Shown here: positions 35,683-44,892 of the stretch, piece by piece | Layout: each line of letters starts with the position of its first letter | Position numbering within the stretch: position 1 is the stretch's first letter | Assembly (NCBI RefSeq): GCF_013055795.1 | Contig: NZ_JABETO010000040.1 | Span: 1 to 51,369, forward strand | Direction: 5' to 3' | From: Streptomyces sp. I05A-00742 | GTDB lineage: Bacteria; Actinomycetota; Actinomycetes; Streptomycetales; Streptomycetaceae | DNA: 51,369 bases | Made by a program: the position numbers and the translations under genes | The notes under the pieces: generated by a model | The model's database searches: none | Told to the model about the DNA's origin: nothing | What the model saw: the letters and a program-made list of their open reading frames with translations, nothing else

Positions 35683-38080
35683 GCTCCGACCCTATCCGCG
35701 GTGGATCCGCCCGGGAACGGGCCGGGTCGCGGTGACTCCCGCCCGCGCCGGTCGTTCCTCCGGTGTGCGGTGGCGATGGACGACGACATGGGCGCTGTGC
35801 GCGACGGTCGCCTGCGGTCTGGTGACGGTGTGGGCGCTGCGCGGCCCGGAACGGGCGTCGGACGTGGCGTCGATACTGGGCGGCGCGGTGGGCTTGTTCG
35901 GGGTGCTGGCGGTCTGGGTGTGGCGGGTCGAGGGGCGCCGGGGGCGGTCGAGCGGCACGCAGGTGGACGAGGCCGGGGAGGCGCTGGCGCGGACGGTGCG
36001 CCGGCAGTGGGAGGACGAGGCGGTCCTGCGGCAGTTGTACGACCCGGCGCCGCTGCCGGTCGTGTGGGCGGACAGCTCCCTTCCCGACGTCGGTGACCAC
36101 CGCCCGCTGACGGGCGGTCCGGTCGTCTGCCGGGCGGACGACCCGGACGGCCTGGCCGCGGCCTTCGGCGGGCTGGCCCGCCGCCGTCTGGTGGTGCTGG
36201 GGCCGGCCGGTTCGGGCAAGACGACGTTCGCGGTGCTGCTGGTCCTCGCCCTGCTGCGCACCCGGGCGCCCGGAGATCCCGTACCGGTGCTGTGTTCCCT
36301 GACCTCGTTCGACCCCGCGCGGGAGGGCGCGCCGGAGTGGCTGCGCCGCCGGATCACCGCCGACCACCCGGCCCTCGCGGACGCCGACACCTACGGCACC
36401 GGCGCCGTCGACGACCTGCTCGCCGGGCGCCGGCTGATTCCCGTCCTCGACGGCCTCGACGAACTGCCCGCCCCCGGCCGGGCCGCCGTGCTGGCCGCGC
36501 TCAACGACACCCTGCCCGCCGACGCGCCGCTCGTGCTGACCTGCCGTACGGCCGACTACCGGCGGGCGGTGGCCGAGGGCGGGGTGCTCACCGGCGCCGC
36601 CGTCGTGGAGCCCGCGCCGGTCCGGGCCGACGACGCGCTCGCCCTGCTGCGGCTGGCCACCCGCCCGCCGTCCCGGCAGTGCCGCTGGGACATCCTCGCC
36701 GCGCACCTGGCCGAGCGGCCGGGGAGTCCGGTGGCGGAGGCCCTGGCGAGTCCGTTGATGGTGGCACTGGCGCGGGCCATCTACGCGGACGGGGACGCGG
36801 ACCCGGGCGAACTCGCCGACACACGGCGCTTTCCGGCGGCCGAGGCCGTCGAACACCACCTGCTGGACGCCCTCGTACCGGCCCTCTACGGACGCGCCCG
36901 GCGGCAGGACCCGTCCCGGCGCCGGGACGCGGACCTGGCCCGGCACCACCTCGGCCGGATCGCGGCGGGTCTGCGGGAGCAGGACACGAGGGACTTCGCG
37001 TGGTGGCAGCTGTACCGGTGGCTGCCGTCCCTCGCCCGGCCGGGCCGGCGGGCGGTGGTCTGGTGGCTGGTCACCTGTGCCTTCGTGGTGCCGGCGGCGG
37101 CCGTCCCGCCGGTCGCCCGGGGCGGGTTGCCCTGGTGGTACGTGCCGCTCGCGGTGCTGAAGGCCGCCGTCGTGGTGCCGATGATCGCGCTGGCTCCGCG
37201 GGTGGCCGCGAGCGGGTGGGCCGGGCGCAGGCCGGGCACCGCGGCCGCGGTGGTCGCGGTCGCCGGCGGGGTGGGCGTCGTTCCGGCCGTCGGCCTGGTC
37301 TACGGCGGGTCGCCGACGCCCGCGCAGTTTCTGGCGGGCGCCGCGTTCTACGGGTTCAGCCTGTGGCTGGTGGTGCTGGGCGCGGGCCTGCCGGTGCCGC
37401 CGCGGATGCCGAGCAGGGGCCGGCCGACGCTGCGGCACTGGCGCCGGCGCCTGCCGCGCGCGCTCGCCGTCGTGGCCGGTGTGACGGCCGTCCACGCCCT
37501 GGTCTTCGCCGGTTACGTCAACCCGGGGGGACGGAAGTCCTGGTCGGAACTGCTGCTTCCGGGGGCCTTGTTGGGCACGGTCCTCGGAGTGGCCCTGGCG
37601 ACACTGGCCTGGGTGCGGCACCCGGCGACCGCGGACGATCCGGTCTCGGTCGCCTCCTCCGTACGGGCGGACCGCGTCCTCTCCCTGATCACCGCCGCGG
37701 CCTGTACCGTCGCCTTCCTCCTGCCGGACTCGAGCGCGCGGGCGTGGATCTGGTTCTCGGGCACGTGGGGCGACGTCCTGCTGCTGACCGTCCTCGGCCT
37801 GCTGGACGGCGGTCTCGTCGGCCTCGTCCTCTCGCTCGCCGCCCACGCCTGGTCGCACTACACCCTGGCCCGTCTCGTGCTCGCCGCGCGGGGTGAACTG
37901 CCCTGGCGGCTCCGGGCGTTCCTCGCGGACGCGCACCGGCTCGGGGTGCTGCGGCAGGTCGGGGCCGTGTACCAGTTCCGCCACGCCCGGCTCCAGGACC
38001 GGCTCGCGGACGGCGTCCGGTTCCCCGGCCCGCGGCCGCGCCCGGAGCCGGACCGTCCGGGCTCGCGGACTACCCGCTGA
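35681..38080 (+). CDS. NACHT-domain NTPase with multi-pass membrane C-terminus
   Basis: The frame of 799 residues has an N-terminal membrane pair (WALCATVACGLVTVWAL, VASILGGAVGLFGVLAVWVW), a NACHT NTPase with Walker A GPAGSGKTT near residue 173 and Walker B LIPVLDGLDELP near 252, then CRTADYRR (sensor region), and about eight membrane segments from ~450 on. The end (LGVLRQVGAVYQFRHARLQDRLA) is typical of a streptomycete NACHT membrane family. NACHT STAND proteins include antiphage sensors, but no effector domain is visible. The ATG shown overlaps the divergent gene start; GTG at 35732 is an alternative. The last 11 bases overlap the convergent decarboxylase gene. Confidence 0.85.
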   Translation: MLRPYPRWIRPGTGRVAVTPARAGRSSGVRWRWTTTWALCATVACGLVTVWALRGPERASDVASILGGAVGLFGVLAVWVWRVEGRRGRSSGTQVDEAGEALARTVRRQWEDEAVLRQLYDPAPLPVVWADSSLPDVGDHRPLTGGPVVCRADDPDGLAAAFGGLARRRLVVLGPAGSGKTTFAVLLVLALLRTRAPGDPVPVLCSLTSFDPAREGAPEWLRRRITADHPALADADTYGTGAVDDLLAGRRLIPVLDGLDELPAPGRAAVLAALNDTLPADAPLVLTCRTADYRRAVAEGGVLTGAAVVEPAPVRADDALALLRLATRPPSRQCRWDILAAHLAERPGSPVAEALASPLMVALARAIYADGDADPGELADTRRFPAAEAVEHHLLDALVPALYGRARRQDPSRRRDADLARHHLGRIAAGLREQDTRDFAWWQLYRWLPSLARPGRRAVVWWLVTCAFVVPAAAVPPVARGGLPWWYVPLAVLKAAVVVPMIALAPRVAASGWAGRRPGTAAAVVAVAGGVGVVPAVGLVYGGSPTPAQFLAGAAFYGFSLWLVVLGAGLPVPPRMPSRGRPTLRHWRRRLPRALAVVAGVTAVHALVFAGYVNPGGRKSWSELLLPGALLGTVLGVALATLAWVRHPATADDPVSVASSVRADRVLSLITAAACTVAFLLPDSSARAWIWFSGTWGDVLLLTVLGLLDGGLVGLVLSLAAHAWSHYTLARLVLAARGELPWRLRAFLADAHRLGVLRQVGAVYQFRHARLQDRLADGVRFPGPRPRPEPDRPGSRTTR

Positions 38081-40406
38081 CCTCGCGGTCGGCGCGGACG
38101 CAGGCGATGCCGTAGTCGCCGGTCTCCTCGTCGACGGTGACGCCGTGGGTCTCGCTGCGGAAGCCGGGGAAGGCGCGGTCGAAGGACTCCAGCGCGCGCA
38201 GATAGCGCAGCAGCGGCCCGTCGGGGGCGCCGACCGACTCGCCGGGCATCAGGACGGGGATGCCGGGCGGGGTGACGGTGACCATGGCCGCGGCGACCCG
38301 TCCCGCGGCGTCGGCGAGCCGGAGCCGTTCCGTGCCGCCGCGGATCAGCTGCTGGTAGCACCACTGCGGGGGTGCGACCGGCTCGGGGAGTTCCTGGAAG
38401 GCGGTGTCCAGCAGTGTGACGAGGTCGGTGTCGCGCAGGTGCTCGTGCATGGACCGGCAGAGTCCGGAGAGCGTCGTCCCGGCGTAGCGGCGCGGGTATT
38501 GGGCGAGGAGGCCGGGGAGGACGCGGTCGAGCGGGGCGTCGGCGTCGTGGAGGGCCTTGAAGTCCATCAGGGCGTCGAGCAGGGTTCCCCATTTGCCCTT
38601 CGTGATGCCCATGGAGAAGAGGACGAGGGTGGTGTAGCTGTCGGTCTTCTCGACGACGATGTCGCGGGTGGCGAGGTAGGCCGTCAGGATGCGGGCGGGG
38701 ATGCCCGTCGCGGCCCAGCCGCCGGTGGCGTCGACGCCCGGGCAGGTCAGGGTCACCTTGACCGGGTCCAGCAGGCAGTCGCCCGCGCCGAGGCCGCGGA
38801 AGCCGTGCCAGGCGGCGCCGGGCTCCAGTTCCCAGCAGGACGGGCGGGTGCGCAGCAGGTCGGGCGGGGCGTCGGCGAAGTCGTACCGTTCGCCGGTGTC
38901 GGGGTCGGTGACGGTGTCGGGCTGCCAGACGCCGAAGAACCAGCCGGGCCGGTCGCCCTCCGCCGCGATGCGCCGTCCGGTGCGGACGACGGCCTGCCGG
39001 AAGCGGACGGCCTCGGTGATCCCCTCGTCGATCAGCCACCGGCCCTGGGGGCCGTCCATCATGCCGGCGGCCACGTCGAGGGAGGCGATGGCCGGGTAGA
39101 GGGGCGAGGTGGTGCCGTGCATCATGAACGCCTCGTTGAAGAGCTCGTGTTCCACGGGGGCCCGGGGCGCCTCCTTGATGTGGACCATCGCGCTCTGCGA
39201 GAGGGCTGCCAGGAGTTTGTGGGTGGACTGGGTGGTGAAGACGGTGGGGCGTTCGGGGCCGGGGAAGGTGTCGGGGCCGACGGACATGCCGTAGCGGCCT
39301 GCGTAGAGGGGGTGGAAGCGGGCGTAGGCGAACCACGCCTCGTCGAAGTGGAGCCGGGGGGTGCTGGGCGCGAGCCGCCGCGCGACCCGGACGGCGTCGT
39401 AACAGAGGCCGTCGTAGGTGGAGTTTGTGATCACGGCGTACTCCGGCCGGGATCCGGCCGCCCCGGGGGTCAGCGGGTTACGGGCGATGCGGGCGGCCAC
39501 CGCCTCCGCCTCGGTCTCGGCCGGGGGCAGCGGTCCGGCCAGTCCGTAGCCGTTGCGGGTGGGCACGAGGTAGACGGGGCGGGCGCCGGAGAGGACCAGC
39601 CCGTGCAGGACGGACTTGTGGCAGTTGCGGTCCACCAGGGCGATCTCGTCGCGGGCGACGCAGAAGTGCCCGACCATGCGGTCCGCCGTGGAGTTGCCGT
39701 GGAGGACGAAGTAGGTGCGGTCGGCGCCGAAGATCCGGGCGGCGTTGCGCTCGGCGTCGCCGATCGGCCCGGTGTGCTCGAAGAGGGAGCCGAGCTCCTC
39801 GACGGAAATGGAAAGGTCGCTGCGCAGCAGTTGTTCCCCGAAGTGGTCGAAGAAGGCGCGGCCCACCGGTGATTTGAGGAAGGCGACGCCACCGGCGTGT
39901 GCCGGTGTGTGCCAGGAGTACTCGTGCGCGTCGTCGAACCGCCGCAGGGCCTTGAAGAAGGGCGGGAGCACGGCCTCCCGGTAGGCGTGGGCGGCGCCGG
40001 AGATCCGTCCGGCGATGAACCCGGGGGTGTCCTCCAGCGGCCAGACGTAGCCGACGACGCTCTCCGAGACCCACAGTGGCAGCCGGTCGAGGTCGTCGTC
40101 GGCCTCGTCCGTCATGACGAGGAAGACGGGCAGGTCCTTGAAGCGCCGGCCGATGCGGCGGAGCACCGCCGCTCCCCCGGGCTCGTCGCCGGCGTGTTTG
40201 CCGGCCGCCAGGTCCCATGCCACGACGGCCGCGGCGAGGCCCGCCTCGGTACGCAGGACGGCGCGGGCGTCGCTCCCGGTCCTGGCCCAGCGCACCTCAA
40301 GACCCGAACCCTCCACCGCCGCGCGGATCCTGCGGAGCTGCTCGCCGTCCGCCCCCTGGCCCAGCGGGTCCTGATCGAGAGCGAACAGTACGGTGCCGAC
40401 GGCCAT
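38070..40406 (-). CDS. Orn/Lys/Arg decarboxylase, fold-type I with N-terminal wing domain
   Basis: The 778-residue protein has an N-terminal receiver-like wing domain (~1-130) and a PLP-dependent aminotransferase-fold core. The PLP lysine is in TTQSTHKLLAALSQ near residue 393, and LHFDEAWFAYARFHPLY holds the Asp that binds the PLP nitrogen. The order and length match bacterial inducible arginine/lysine/ornithine decarboxylases (AdiA/CadA class), which release CO2 and a polyamine or its precursor and consume a proton. The exact amino acid cannot be decided. The ATG at 40406 has GAGGGGG upstream; the ATG at 40430 would add eight residues. Confidence 0.9.
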   Translation of the reverse strand: MAVGTVLFALDQDPLGQGADGEQLRRIRAAVEGSGLEVRWARTGSDARAVLRTEAGLAAAVVAWDLAAGKHAGDEPGGAAVLRRIGRRFKDLPVFLVMTDEADDDLDRLPLWVSESVVGYVWPLEDTPGFIAGRISGAAHAYREAVLPPFFKALRRFDDAHEYSWHTPAHAGGVAFLKSPVGRAFFDHFGEQLLRSDLSISVEELGSLFEHTGPIGDAERNAARIFGADRTYFVLHGNSTADRMVGHFCVARDEIALVDRNCHKSVLHGLVLSGARPVYLVPTRNGYGLAGPLPPAETEAEAVAARIARNPLTPGAAGSRPEYAVITNSTYDGLCYDAVRVARRLAPSTPRLHFDEAWFAYARFHPLYAGRYGMSVGPDTFPGPERPTVFTTQSTHKLLAALSQSAMVHIKEAPRAPVEHELFNEAFMMHGTTSPLYPAIASLDVAAGMMDGPQGRWLIDEGITEAVRFRQAVVRTGRRIAAEGDRPGWFFGVWQPDTVTDPDTGERYDFADAPPDLLRTRPSCWELEPGAAWHGFRGLGAGDCLLDPVKVTLTCPGVDATGGWAATGIPARILTAYLATRDIVVEKTDSYTTLVLFSMGITKGKWGTLLDALMDFKALHDADAPLDRVLPGLLAQYPRRYAGTTLSGLCRSMHEHLRDTDLVTLLDTAFQELPEPVAPPQWCYQQLIRGGTERLRLADAAGRVAAAMVTVTPPGIPVLMPGESVGAPDGPLLRYLRALESFDRAFPGFRSETHGVTVDEETGDYGIACVRADREVSG

Positions 40407-40627
40407 CTCGGTCCCCCTCGCGCGTGGCACGCCCGGATCCCGATCGGATCATCGGGTCGCCTTCCGGTCAGTGTCGCGCGGGGGCGGGCGGTTCCGCCGT
40501 TCCCCGCCGTCAAACCACCCGTCGGTGGGGAGTCGCGGCGTTCCGGCCGCGCCGTCGGTACGGGCGGACCACAGGGCGGGTCGGTGCACGCCGGCTCGCG
40601 GCAGGTTCTCCGAAGAGAAACATTGAC

Positions 40628-40645
40628 GGAGTGAGCACTCACTCC
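40628..40645. promoter_or_regulatory. palindromic TetR-type operator
   Basis: GGAGTGAG-CA-CTCACTCC is an inverted repeat with perfect 8-bp arms, ending nine bases before the TetR start codon. It sits almost exactly between a TTGACG (40623-40628) and a TACAGG (40646-40651), 17 bases apart, so a bound regulator would block the promoter. It is the expected site for autoregulation and control of the MFS gene. Confidence 0.7.
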
Positions 40646-40653
40646 TACAGGCC

Positions 40654-41303
40654 ATGACAGAGACGCCCTCCTCCCCCTCCCGGCGCCGCGCGCCCGCCAT
40701 GCACCCCGATCAGCGCCGCGCGATGATCGTCGCCGCGGCCCTTCCCCTTGTCGTCGAGTACGGCGCCTCCGTGTCCACGGCGAAGATCGCCCGCGCCGCG
40801 GGCATCGGGGAGGGCACCGTCTTCCGCGCGTTCGCCGACAAGGACGCCCTGCTCGCGGCCTGCATGGCCGAGGCCGTGCGCCCCGACGACACCGTCGCCC
40901 ATCTGGGGTCGATCACGCCGGACCAGCCGCTGGCGGCCCGGCTCACCGAGGCGGCCGAGGTGATGCGCGGCCACATGGCCCGTCTGGGCGCCGTCGCCGG
41001 AGCCCTGGCCGCGGCCGGACGGCTGGAACGCCCCGACCGGGCCCGGCCCGCCGGGGACGGCTCGCCGGGGACGGCCGGTCCCCGGACCGCGAAGCGGGGC
41101 TCGCCGCGCCACGGGCGGCCCTGGCCGCTCTGTTCGAGCCGGACCGGGAGGCTCTGCGGCTGGCCCCGGAACGGCTCGCGGACGCCTTCCAGCTGATGCT
41201 GATGTCCGCCGGACGCCCGGGCGCCCCCGACCCGCTGACCACCGAGGAGCTGGTGGACCTCTTCCTGCACGGCGCGCTCATCACGCCCGGGGCGGCCCGG
41301 TGA
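40654..41303 (+). pseudogene. TetR family regulator broken by a frameshift
   Basis: The first frame (from ATG 40654) has the TetR helix-turn-helix MIVAAALPLVVEYGASVSTAKIARAAGIGEGTVFRAFADKDALLAACM. After about residue 125 it loses homology and ends at 41196. A neighbouring frame then carries the missing end (DREAGLAAPRAALAALFEPD, then LTTEELVDLFLHGALITPG) down to TGA 41301-41303, which overlaps the GTG of the MFS gene. One base has been gained or lost between about 41020 and 41090. It may be a real mutation or a sequence error; the coupled exporter gene is intact. Confidence 0.8.
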
Positions 41304-42784
41304 GCGCGCCCGATGCCTACGACACGCTCACCACCCGCCGTCGGAAGCTGATCACCTTCGCCCTGCTGGGCTGCACCTTCCTCGCCATGCTGGACGGCAC
41401 CGTGGTCGGCACCGCCCTGCCGCGCATCGTCGAGCAGATCGGCGGTGGCGGCTCCTGGTACGTGTGGCTCGTCACCGCCTACCTGCTGACCTCCTCGGTG
41501 GGCGTGCCCGTCTACGGTCGCTTCTCCGACCTGTACGGCCGCCGCCGGCTGCTGCTGGGCGGACTCGCCGTGTTCCTGACCGGCTCGCTCGCCTGTGGTC
41601 TGGCCGGGTCCATGGAGGTGCTCGTCGCCTCGCGCGCGGTGCAGGGGCTGGGGGCCGGGGCCCTGCTCACCCTCGGCATGGCGCTGATCCGCGACCTCCA
41701 CCCGCCCTCCCGTGCGGAGGGGCTGATCCGTATGCAGACGGTGCTGGCCACCATGATGGTGCTCGGCATGGTGGGCGGTCCGGTCGTCGGCGGCCTGCTG
41801 GCCGACCACGCCGGCTGGCGCTGGGCGTTCTGGCTCAACCTCCCCATCGGCCTGGCGGCCGCCGCCGTCCTCACCCTGGCGCTGCCCGACCGCCGGCCCG
41901 CCGTGGCACCGTCCGGCCGCCTCGACACCGCCGGAATCCTGTTGCTCGCCGGCGGTCTTTCGCTGGCCCTGACCGGCCTCAGCCTCAAGGGCACCACATC
42001 GTCCGGGCACTCCCCGTCGTGGTCGGATCCCGCCGTCGCCGGCTGCCTGCTGAGCGGCCTGGCTCTGCTGGCCCTGCTCGTCCCGGCGGAACGGCGCGCG
42101 GCCGTCCCGGTCCTGCCGCTGCGGCTGTTCCTCGACCGTACCTACGCCGCCCTGCTGACCGCCGGGTTCTTCTTCCAGGCCGCCGCGCTGCCCGTGGGAG
42201 TCTTCCTGCCGCTGTACTTCCAGTACGTCCGCGGCCACTCGGCCACCGTCTCCGGTCTTCTGCTCCTCCCCCTGCTGGCCGGTATGACGCTGGGCAACCG
42301 GCTCACCGCCACCGCCGTCCTGCGCAGCGGACACGCCAGACCCGCGCTCCTGACCGGCGCAGGTCTCCTCACCATCGGCACCGCCGCCTTCTTCACCCTG
42401 GGTGCCGCGACACCGCCGGCGCTGACGTCCATATGGCTGCTCATCGCCGGACTCGGCACCGGACCGGCCATGGGCGGCATCACCATCGCCACCCAGAACT
42501 GCGTCCCGCACGGCGACATGGGCACGGCGACCGCCGGCTCCGCCCTCACCAAGCAGATCGGCGGCGCGTTCGGCCTGGCGTGCGCCCAGTCCCTGATGGG
42601 CCACCACCCCATGACCGCGCCCACCGCCTCGGCGATCGGCTCGACCATCGCCTGGAGCGGAGCCGTCGGCGGGCTCCTCGCGCTCGGGGCACTCCTCCTG
42701 ATGCGCGACATCTCCACCCCCCTGCCCGGAAGCGGGCCCACGCCCCGGGCCGCCGCCCCGGCGACCGACCGGTCCTCGGCATGA
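41300..42784 (+). CDS. MFS drug exporter, DHA2 (14-TM) type
   Basis: The GTG start overlaps the end of the TetR reading frame (GTGA), so regulator and exporter form one operon. The 494-residue protein has 14 membrane segments and DHA2 marks: MLDGTVVGTALPRIVEQIGG in helix 1, GRFSDLYGRRRLLL as motif A and GGPVVGGLLADHAGWRWAFWLNLPIG as the antiporter region. It should export a drug or metabolite. A terminator-like hairpin follows at 42796. If the TetR gene is truly broken, the exporter would be expressed constitutively. Confidence 0.92.
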   Translation: MSAPDAYDTLTTRRRKLITFALLGCTFLAMLDGTVVGTALPRIVEQIGGGGSWYVWLVTAYLLTSSVGVPVYGRFSDLYGRRRLLLGGLAVFLTGSLACGLAGSMEVLVASRAVQGLGAGALLTLGMALIRDLHPPSRAEGLIRMQTVLATMMVLGMVGGPVVGGLLADHAGWRWAFWLNLPIGLAAAAVLTLALPDRRPAVAPSGRLDTAGILLLAGGLSLALTGLSLKGTTSSGHSPSWSDPAVAGCLLSGLALLALLVPAERRAAVPVLPLRLFLDRTYAALLTAGFFFQAAALPVGVFLPLYFQYVRGHSATVSGLLLLPLLAGMTLGNRLTATAVLRSGHARPALLTGAGLLTIGTAAFFTLGAATPPALTSIWLLIAGLGTGPAMGGITIATQNCVPHGDMGTATAGSALTKQIGGAFGLACAQSLMGHHPMTAPTASAIGSTIAWSGAVGGLLALGALLLMRDISTPLPGSGPTPRAAAPATDRSSA

Positions 42785-42795
42785 CGGCACGGCGC

Positions 42796-42819
42796 GTGCC
42801 GGCGAACGAACGCCGGCAC
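42796..42819 (+). terminator. terminator of the TetR-MFS operon
   Basis: GTGCCGGCG (42796-42804) pairs with CGCCGGCAC (42811-42819) around AACGAA, 12 bases after the MFS stop. Confidence 0.7.
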
Positions 42820-42850
42820 ACGGGTCCTTGACCGGCCGCCGGCCCCGCGA

Positions 42851-43375
42851 TCATCCGGACGAGCGGTCCCGACTCCGGTCGGAAGTTCCCGCACGAGCGC
42901 TCAGTTCGAGGACGGGACGGGCGACCGCCTCCGGCTCGCGCAGGGTCGGCGTGTGGTCGCTGCCGGGCAGCCGCACGAGGCGGCAGCCCGGGACGCGTGC
43001 GGCCATCTCCTCGTTGCAGCGGACCACTTCCGGCTGGTCGTGCTCCCCCAGGAGCAGCACGCAGGGCACGGCCAGTTCGCCGAGGCCGTCGAAGGCGGGG
43101 GCGCCCGGCACCTCGTGGGGGAAGTCGGTGAACCACGCCGGGATCGCCGACCGCAACTGGGCCGCCGCCGCGGGGTCGTCACCGGTGCCGGCGGCGGCCC
43201 AGGTGCGCAGGCCCAGGGCCACCGGTCCGTCCATGTCGCCGGCCTGGGCCAGCCTCCCGATCTCGGCCGTCAGCTCCGGGGAGGCCAGTCCCTCGTACCC
43301 GGTGACGCCCGGACACACCAGGGCGAGTCCGGCGACCCGCGCGGGGTGGTCGAGCGTCAGGCTCAGGGCGGGGAC
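42851..43375 (-). pseudogene. N-terminally truncated alpha/beta hydrolase
   Basis: The frame ending at 42851 shows the C-terminal half of an alpha/beta hydrolase: ALSLTLDHPARVAGLALVCP, then VPCVLLLGEHDQPEVV with the catalytic Asp, and LVRLPGSDHTPTLREPEAV with the catalytic His. Homology starts right after where the nucleophile elbow GxSxGG would be, so the Ser nucleophile and about 90 N-terminal residues are missing. The break coincides with the 3' end of the erythromycin esterase gene (stop at 43383). The only available start (GTG at 43390) overlaps that gene's end. Confidence 0.75.
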
Positions 43376-43382
43376 GCCTGGT

Positions 43383-44744
43383 TCACCCACCGGGCAGCCG
43401 GTCCGCCGCCCGCACCTCCTGAAGGTGGATCAGCACGTCGTAGGCGCGCCCGAGCGCGATCGGATGCCGCGGCATGGGCCAGGCCGTGCCGATGTCGTGC
43501 GTGGGACGCGCGCCGCGCAGCCAGTCGCGGGCCGGTGCGGGTGCGGTGCGCAGGTCGAGCAGGTAGTCGCGGTGGCGGACGCGGTCGAGGGTGTGCTCGT
43601 TGCTGCCGGCGCCGGCGGGGCCCACGGTGAAGCGCCGGACGTTCTTGTCCACCAGCTCGTCGTCGGGGCCGGTGCCGTTGAACGAGCCCTGGAAGAAGGA
43701 GAGTCCGACCGCGACGTACCCGGTGCCGAGCCGGTCGCGCAGGAAGGCTCCCTGGGACTTCGGGTAGTTCTCCGGGTCGTTGCTCCGGAGACCGACGTGC
43801 CCGTTGTGGGCGGAGAGCAGGATCTTGTCTCCGGTGTGTTCCTGCCACCAGACGGTGTTCTCGGCCATGACCCGGTCCCGGAAGAGCATCGCCGCCGCGA
43901 CTCCCTCCTGCCGGCCGTAGTCGAAGGCGTACTGATCCGCGGTCTGCCGGAGCGTCCGCGCGTTCTGCACGGCCCACCGGTGGGCCTCGCCCGCCGCCCG
44001 GCCCGGCGCCGGACGCCGCTTCAGCAGCAGTTCCAGGGCGCGCGCGGCCCGGGCCGCCTTGTCCCGGCGTTCGGCGAGCGGCTGGGCGAGGTACGCGCGC
44101 AGGTACGGGCCCGCGGCTCCGGTCGGCCGCAGACCGCGGTAGAGCGCGGTGAGTTCGGGCAGGACGGCGGGGTGGGCGTCGCGGACGTAGCCGAGGACCC
44201 GGTCGTAGAGCTCCGGCCCGGCGTACGCGACGTCGTTGCCCATGAAGCGGACGGGGTCGCCCGGGTGAGCGATGTTCCAGGAGCGCATCCACTCGACGAG
44301 CGAGAGGTACTCATGGGTGTTCCAGAAGAGGTAGGCGTCCTGGAAGTCCTCCCGCAGGATGCGGCGCGGGTCGCCCTTCCCGTGCACGACGTAGTCGTCG
44401 AGCCGCGTTCCGGTGCTCCAAGGGGCCTCCAGCGCATAGGTCCTGAAGCCGCGGTCGCGCACCAGATGGCGGAAGACACGCTGCTTGAGCGCGAAGAACT
44501 CGTGCGAGCTGTGCGTCGCCTCGCCCACACCCACCACCCGCGCGTCACCCACCATGCGGCCCAGGGGGCGCAGATCGTCCGTCGAACCGGACGGTTCGGT
44601 GGTCCGCAGGGGGTGGGCGGCGCGTTCGAGGGCCCGAACGACGGCGTCCCCCTCGCGTGCCCCGGCCGTGGCCGGAGTCGCGGTGGCGGCCGTCCCCAGG
44701 CAGAGCAAGAAGGTCAACAGCGCGGTGACCGGGTGTCGTTTCAT
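43383..44744 (-). CDS. secreted erythromycin esterase family protein
   Basis: The 453-residue protein has a signal peptide (TALLTFLLCLGTAATATPATAGA) and the family motif GVGEATHSSHEFF, with Glu75, His78 and His81 corresponding to the catalytic centre of EreA/EreB-type esterases. LEAPW, FMGNDV, RDRVMAENTVWW and LLSAHNGHV are further conserved segments. Known members open the macrolide lactone ring, but many streptomycete homologues are uncharacterised, so macrolide resistance is possible but not shown. It follows a 15-bp inverted repeat at 44789-44834. Confidence 0.88.
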   Translation of the reverse strand: MKRHPVTALLTFLLCLGTAATATPATAGAREGDAVVRALERAAHPLRTTEPSGSTDDLRPLGRMVGDARVVGVGEATHSSHEFFALKQRVFRHLVRDRGFRTYALEAPWSTGTRLDDYVVHGKGDPRRILREDFQDAYLFWNTHEYLSLVEWMRSWNIAHPGDPVRFMGNDVAYAGPELYDRVLGYVRDAHPAVLPELTALYRGLRPTGAAGPYLRAYLAQPLAERRDKAARAARALELLLKRRPAPGRAAGEAHRWAVQNARTLRQTADQYAFDYGRQEGVAAAMLFRDRVMAENTVWWQEHTGDKILLSAHNGHVGLRSNDPENYPKSQGAFLRDRLGTGYVAVGLSFFQGSFNGTGPDDELVDKNVRRFTVGPAGAGSNEHTLDRVRHRDYLLDLRTAPAPARDWLRGARPTHDIGTAWPMPRHPIALGRAYDVLIHLQEVRAADRLPGG

Positions 44745-44788
44745 ACCCCCAGGGTCACCGGCGGGTTACGGCCGGTGCCATCCGGCAC

Positions 44789-44834
44789 GTCCCCGTGTCA
44801 CTGGTAGGGCTGTCCCCATCAGTAACACGGGGAC
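44789..44834. promoter_or_regulatory. long inverted repeat between GNAT and esterase genes
   Basis: GTCCCCGTGTCACTG (44789-44803) and CAGTAACACGGGGAC (44820-44834) match in 14 of 15 positions around a 16-base loop. It lies 59 bases after the GNAT stop and 45 bases before the esterase start on the same strand. It could be the GNAT terminator or an operator for the esterase gene. Confidence 0.5.
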
Positions 44835-44892
44835 GGGGCACGCCCCGGCGCGGATGCCCGGAACGCCGGGCCCACAGGTGCCCGTGCCGGGT

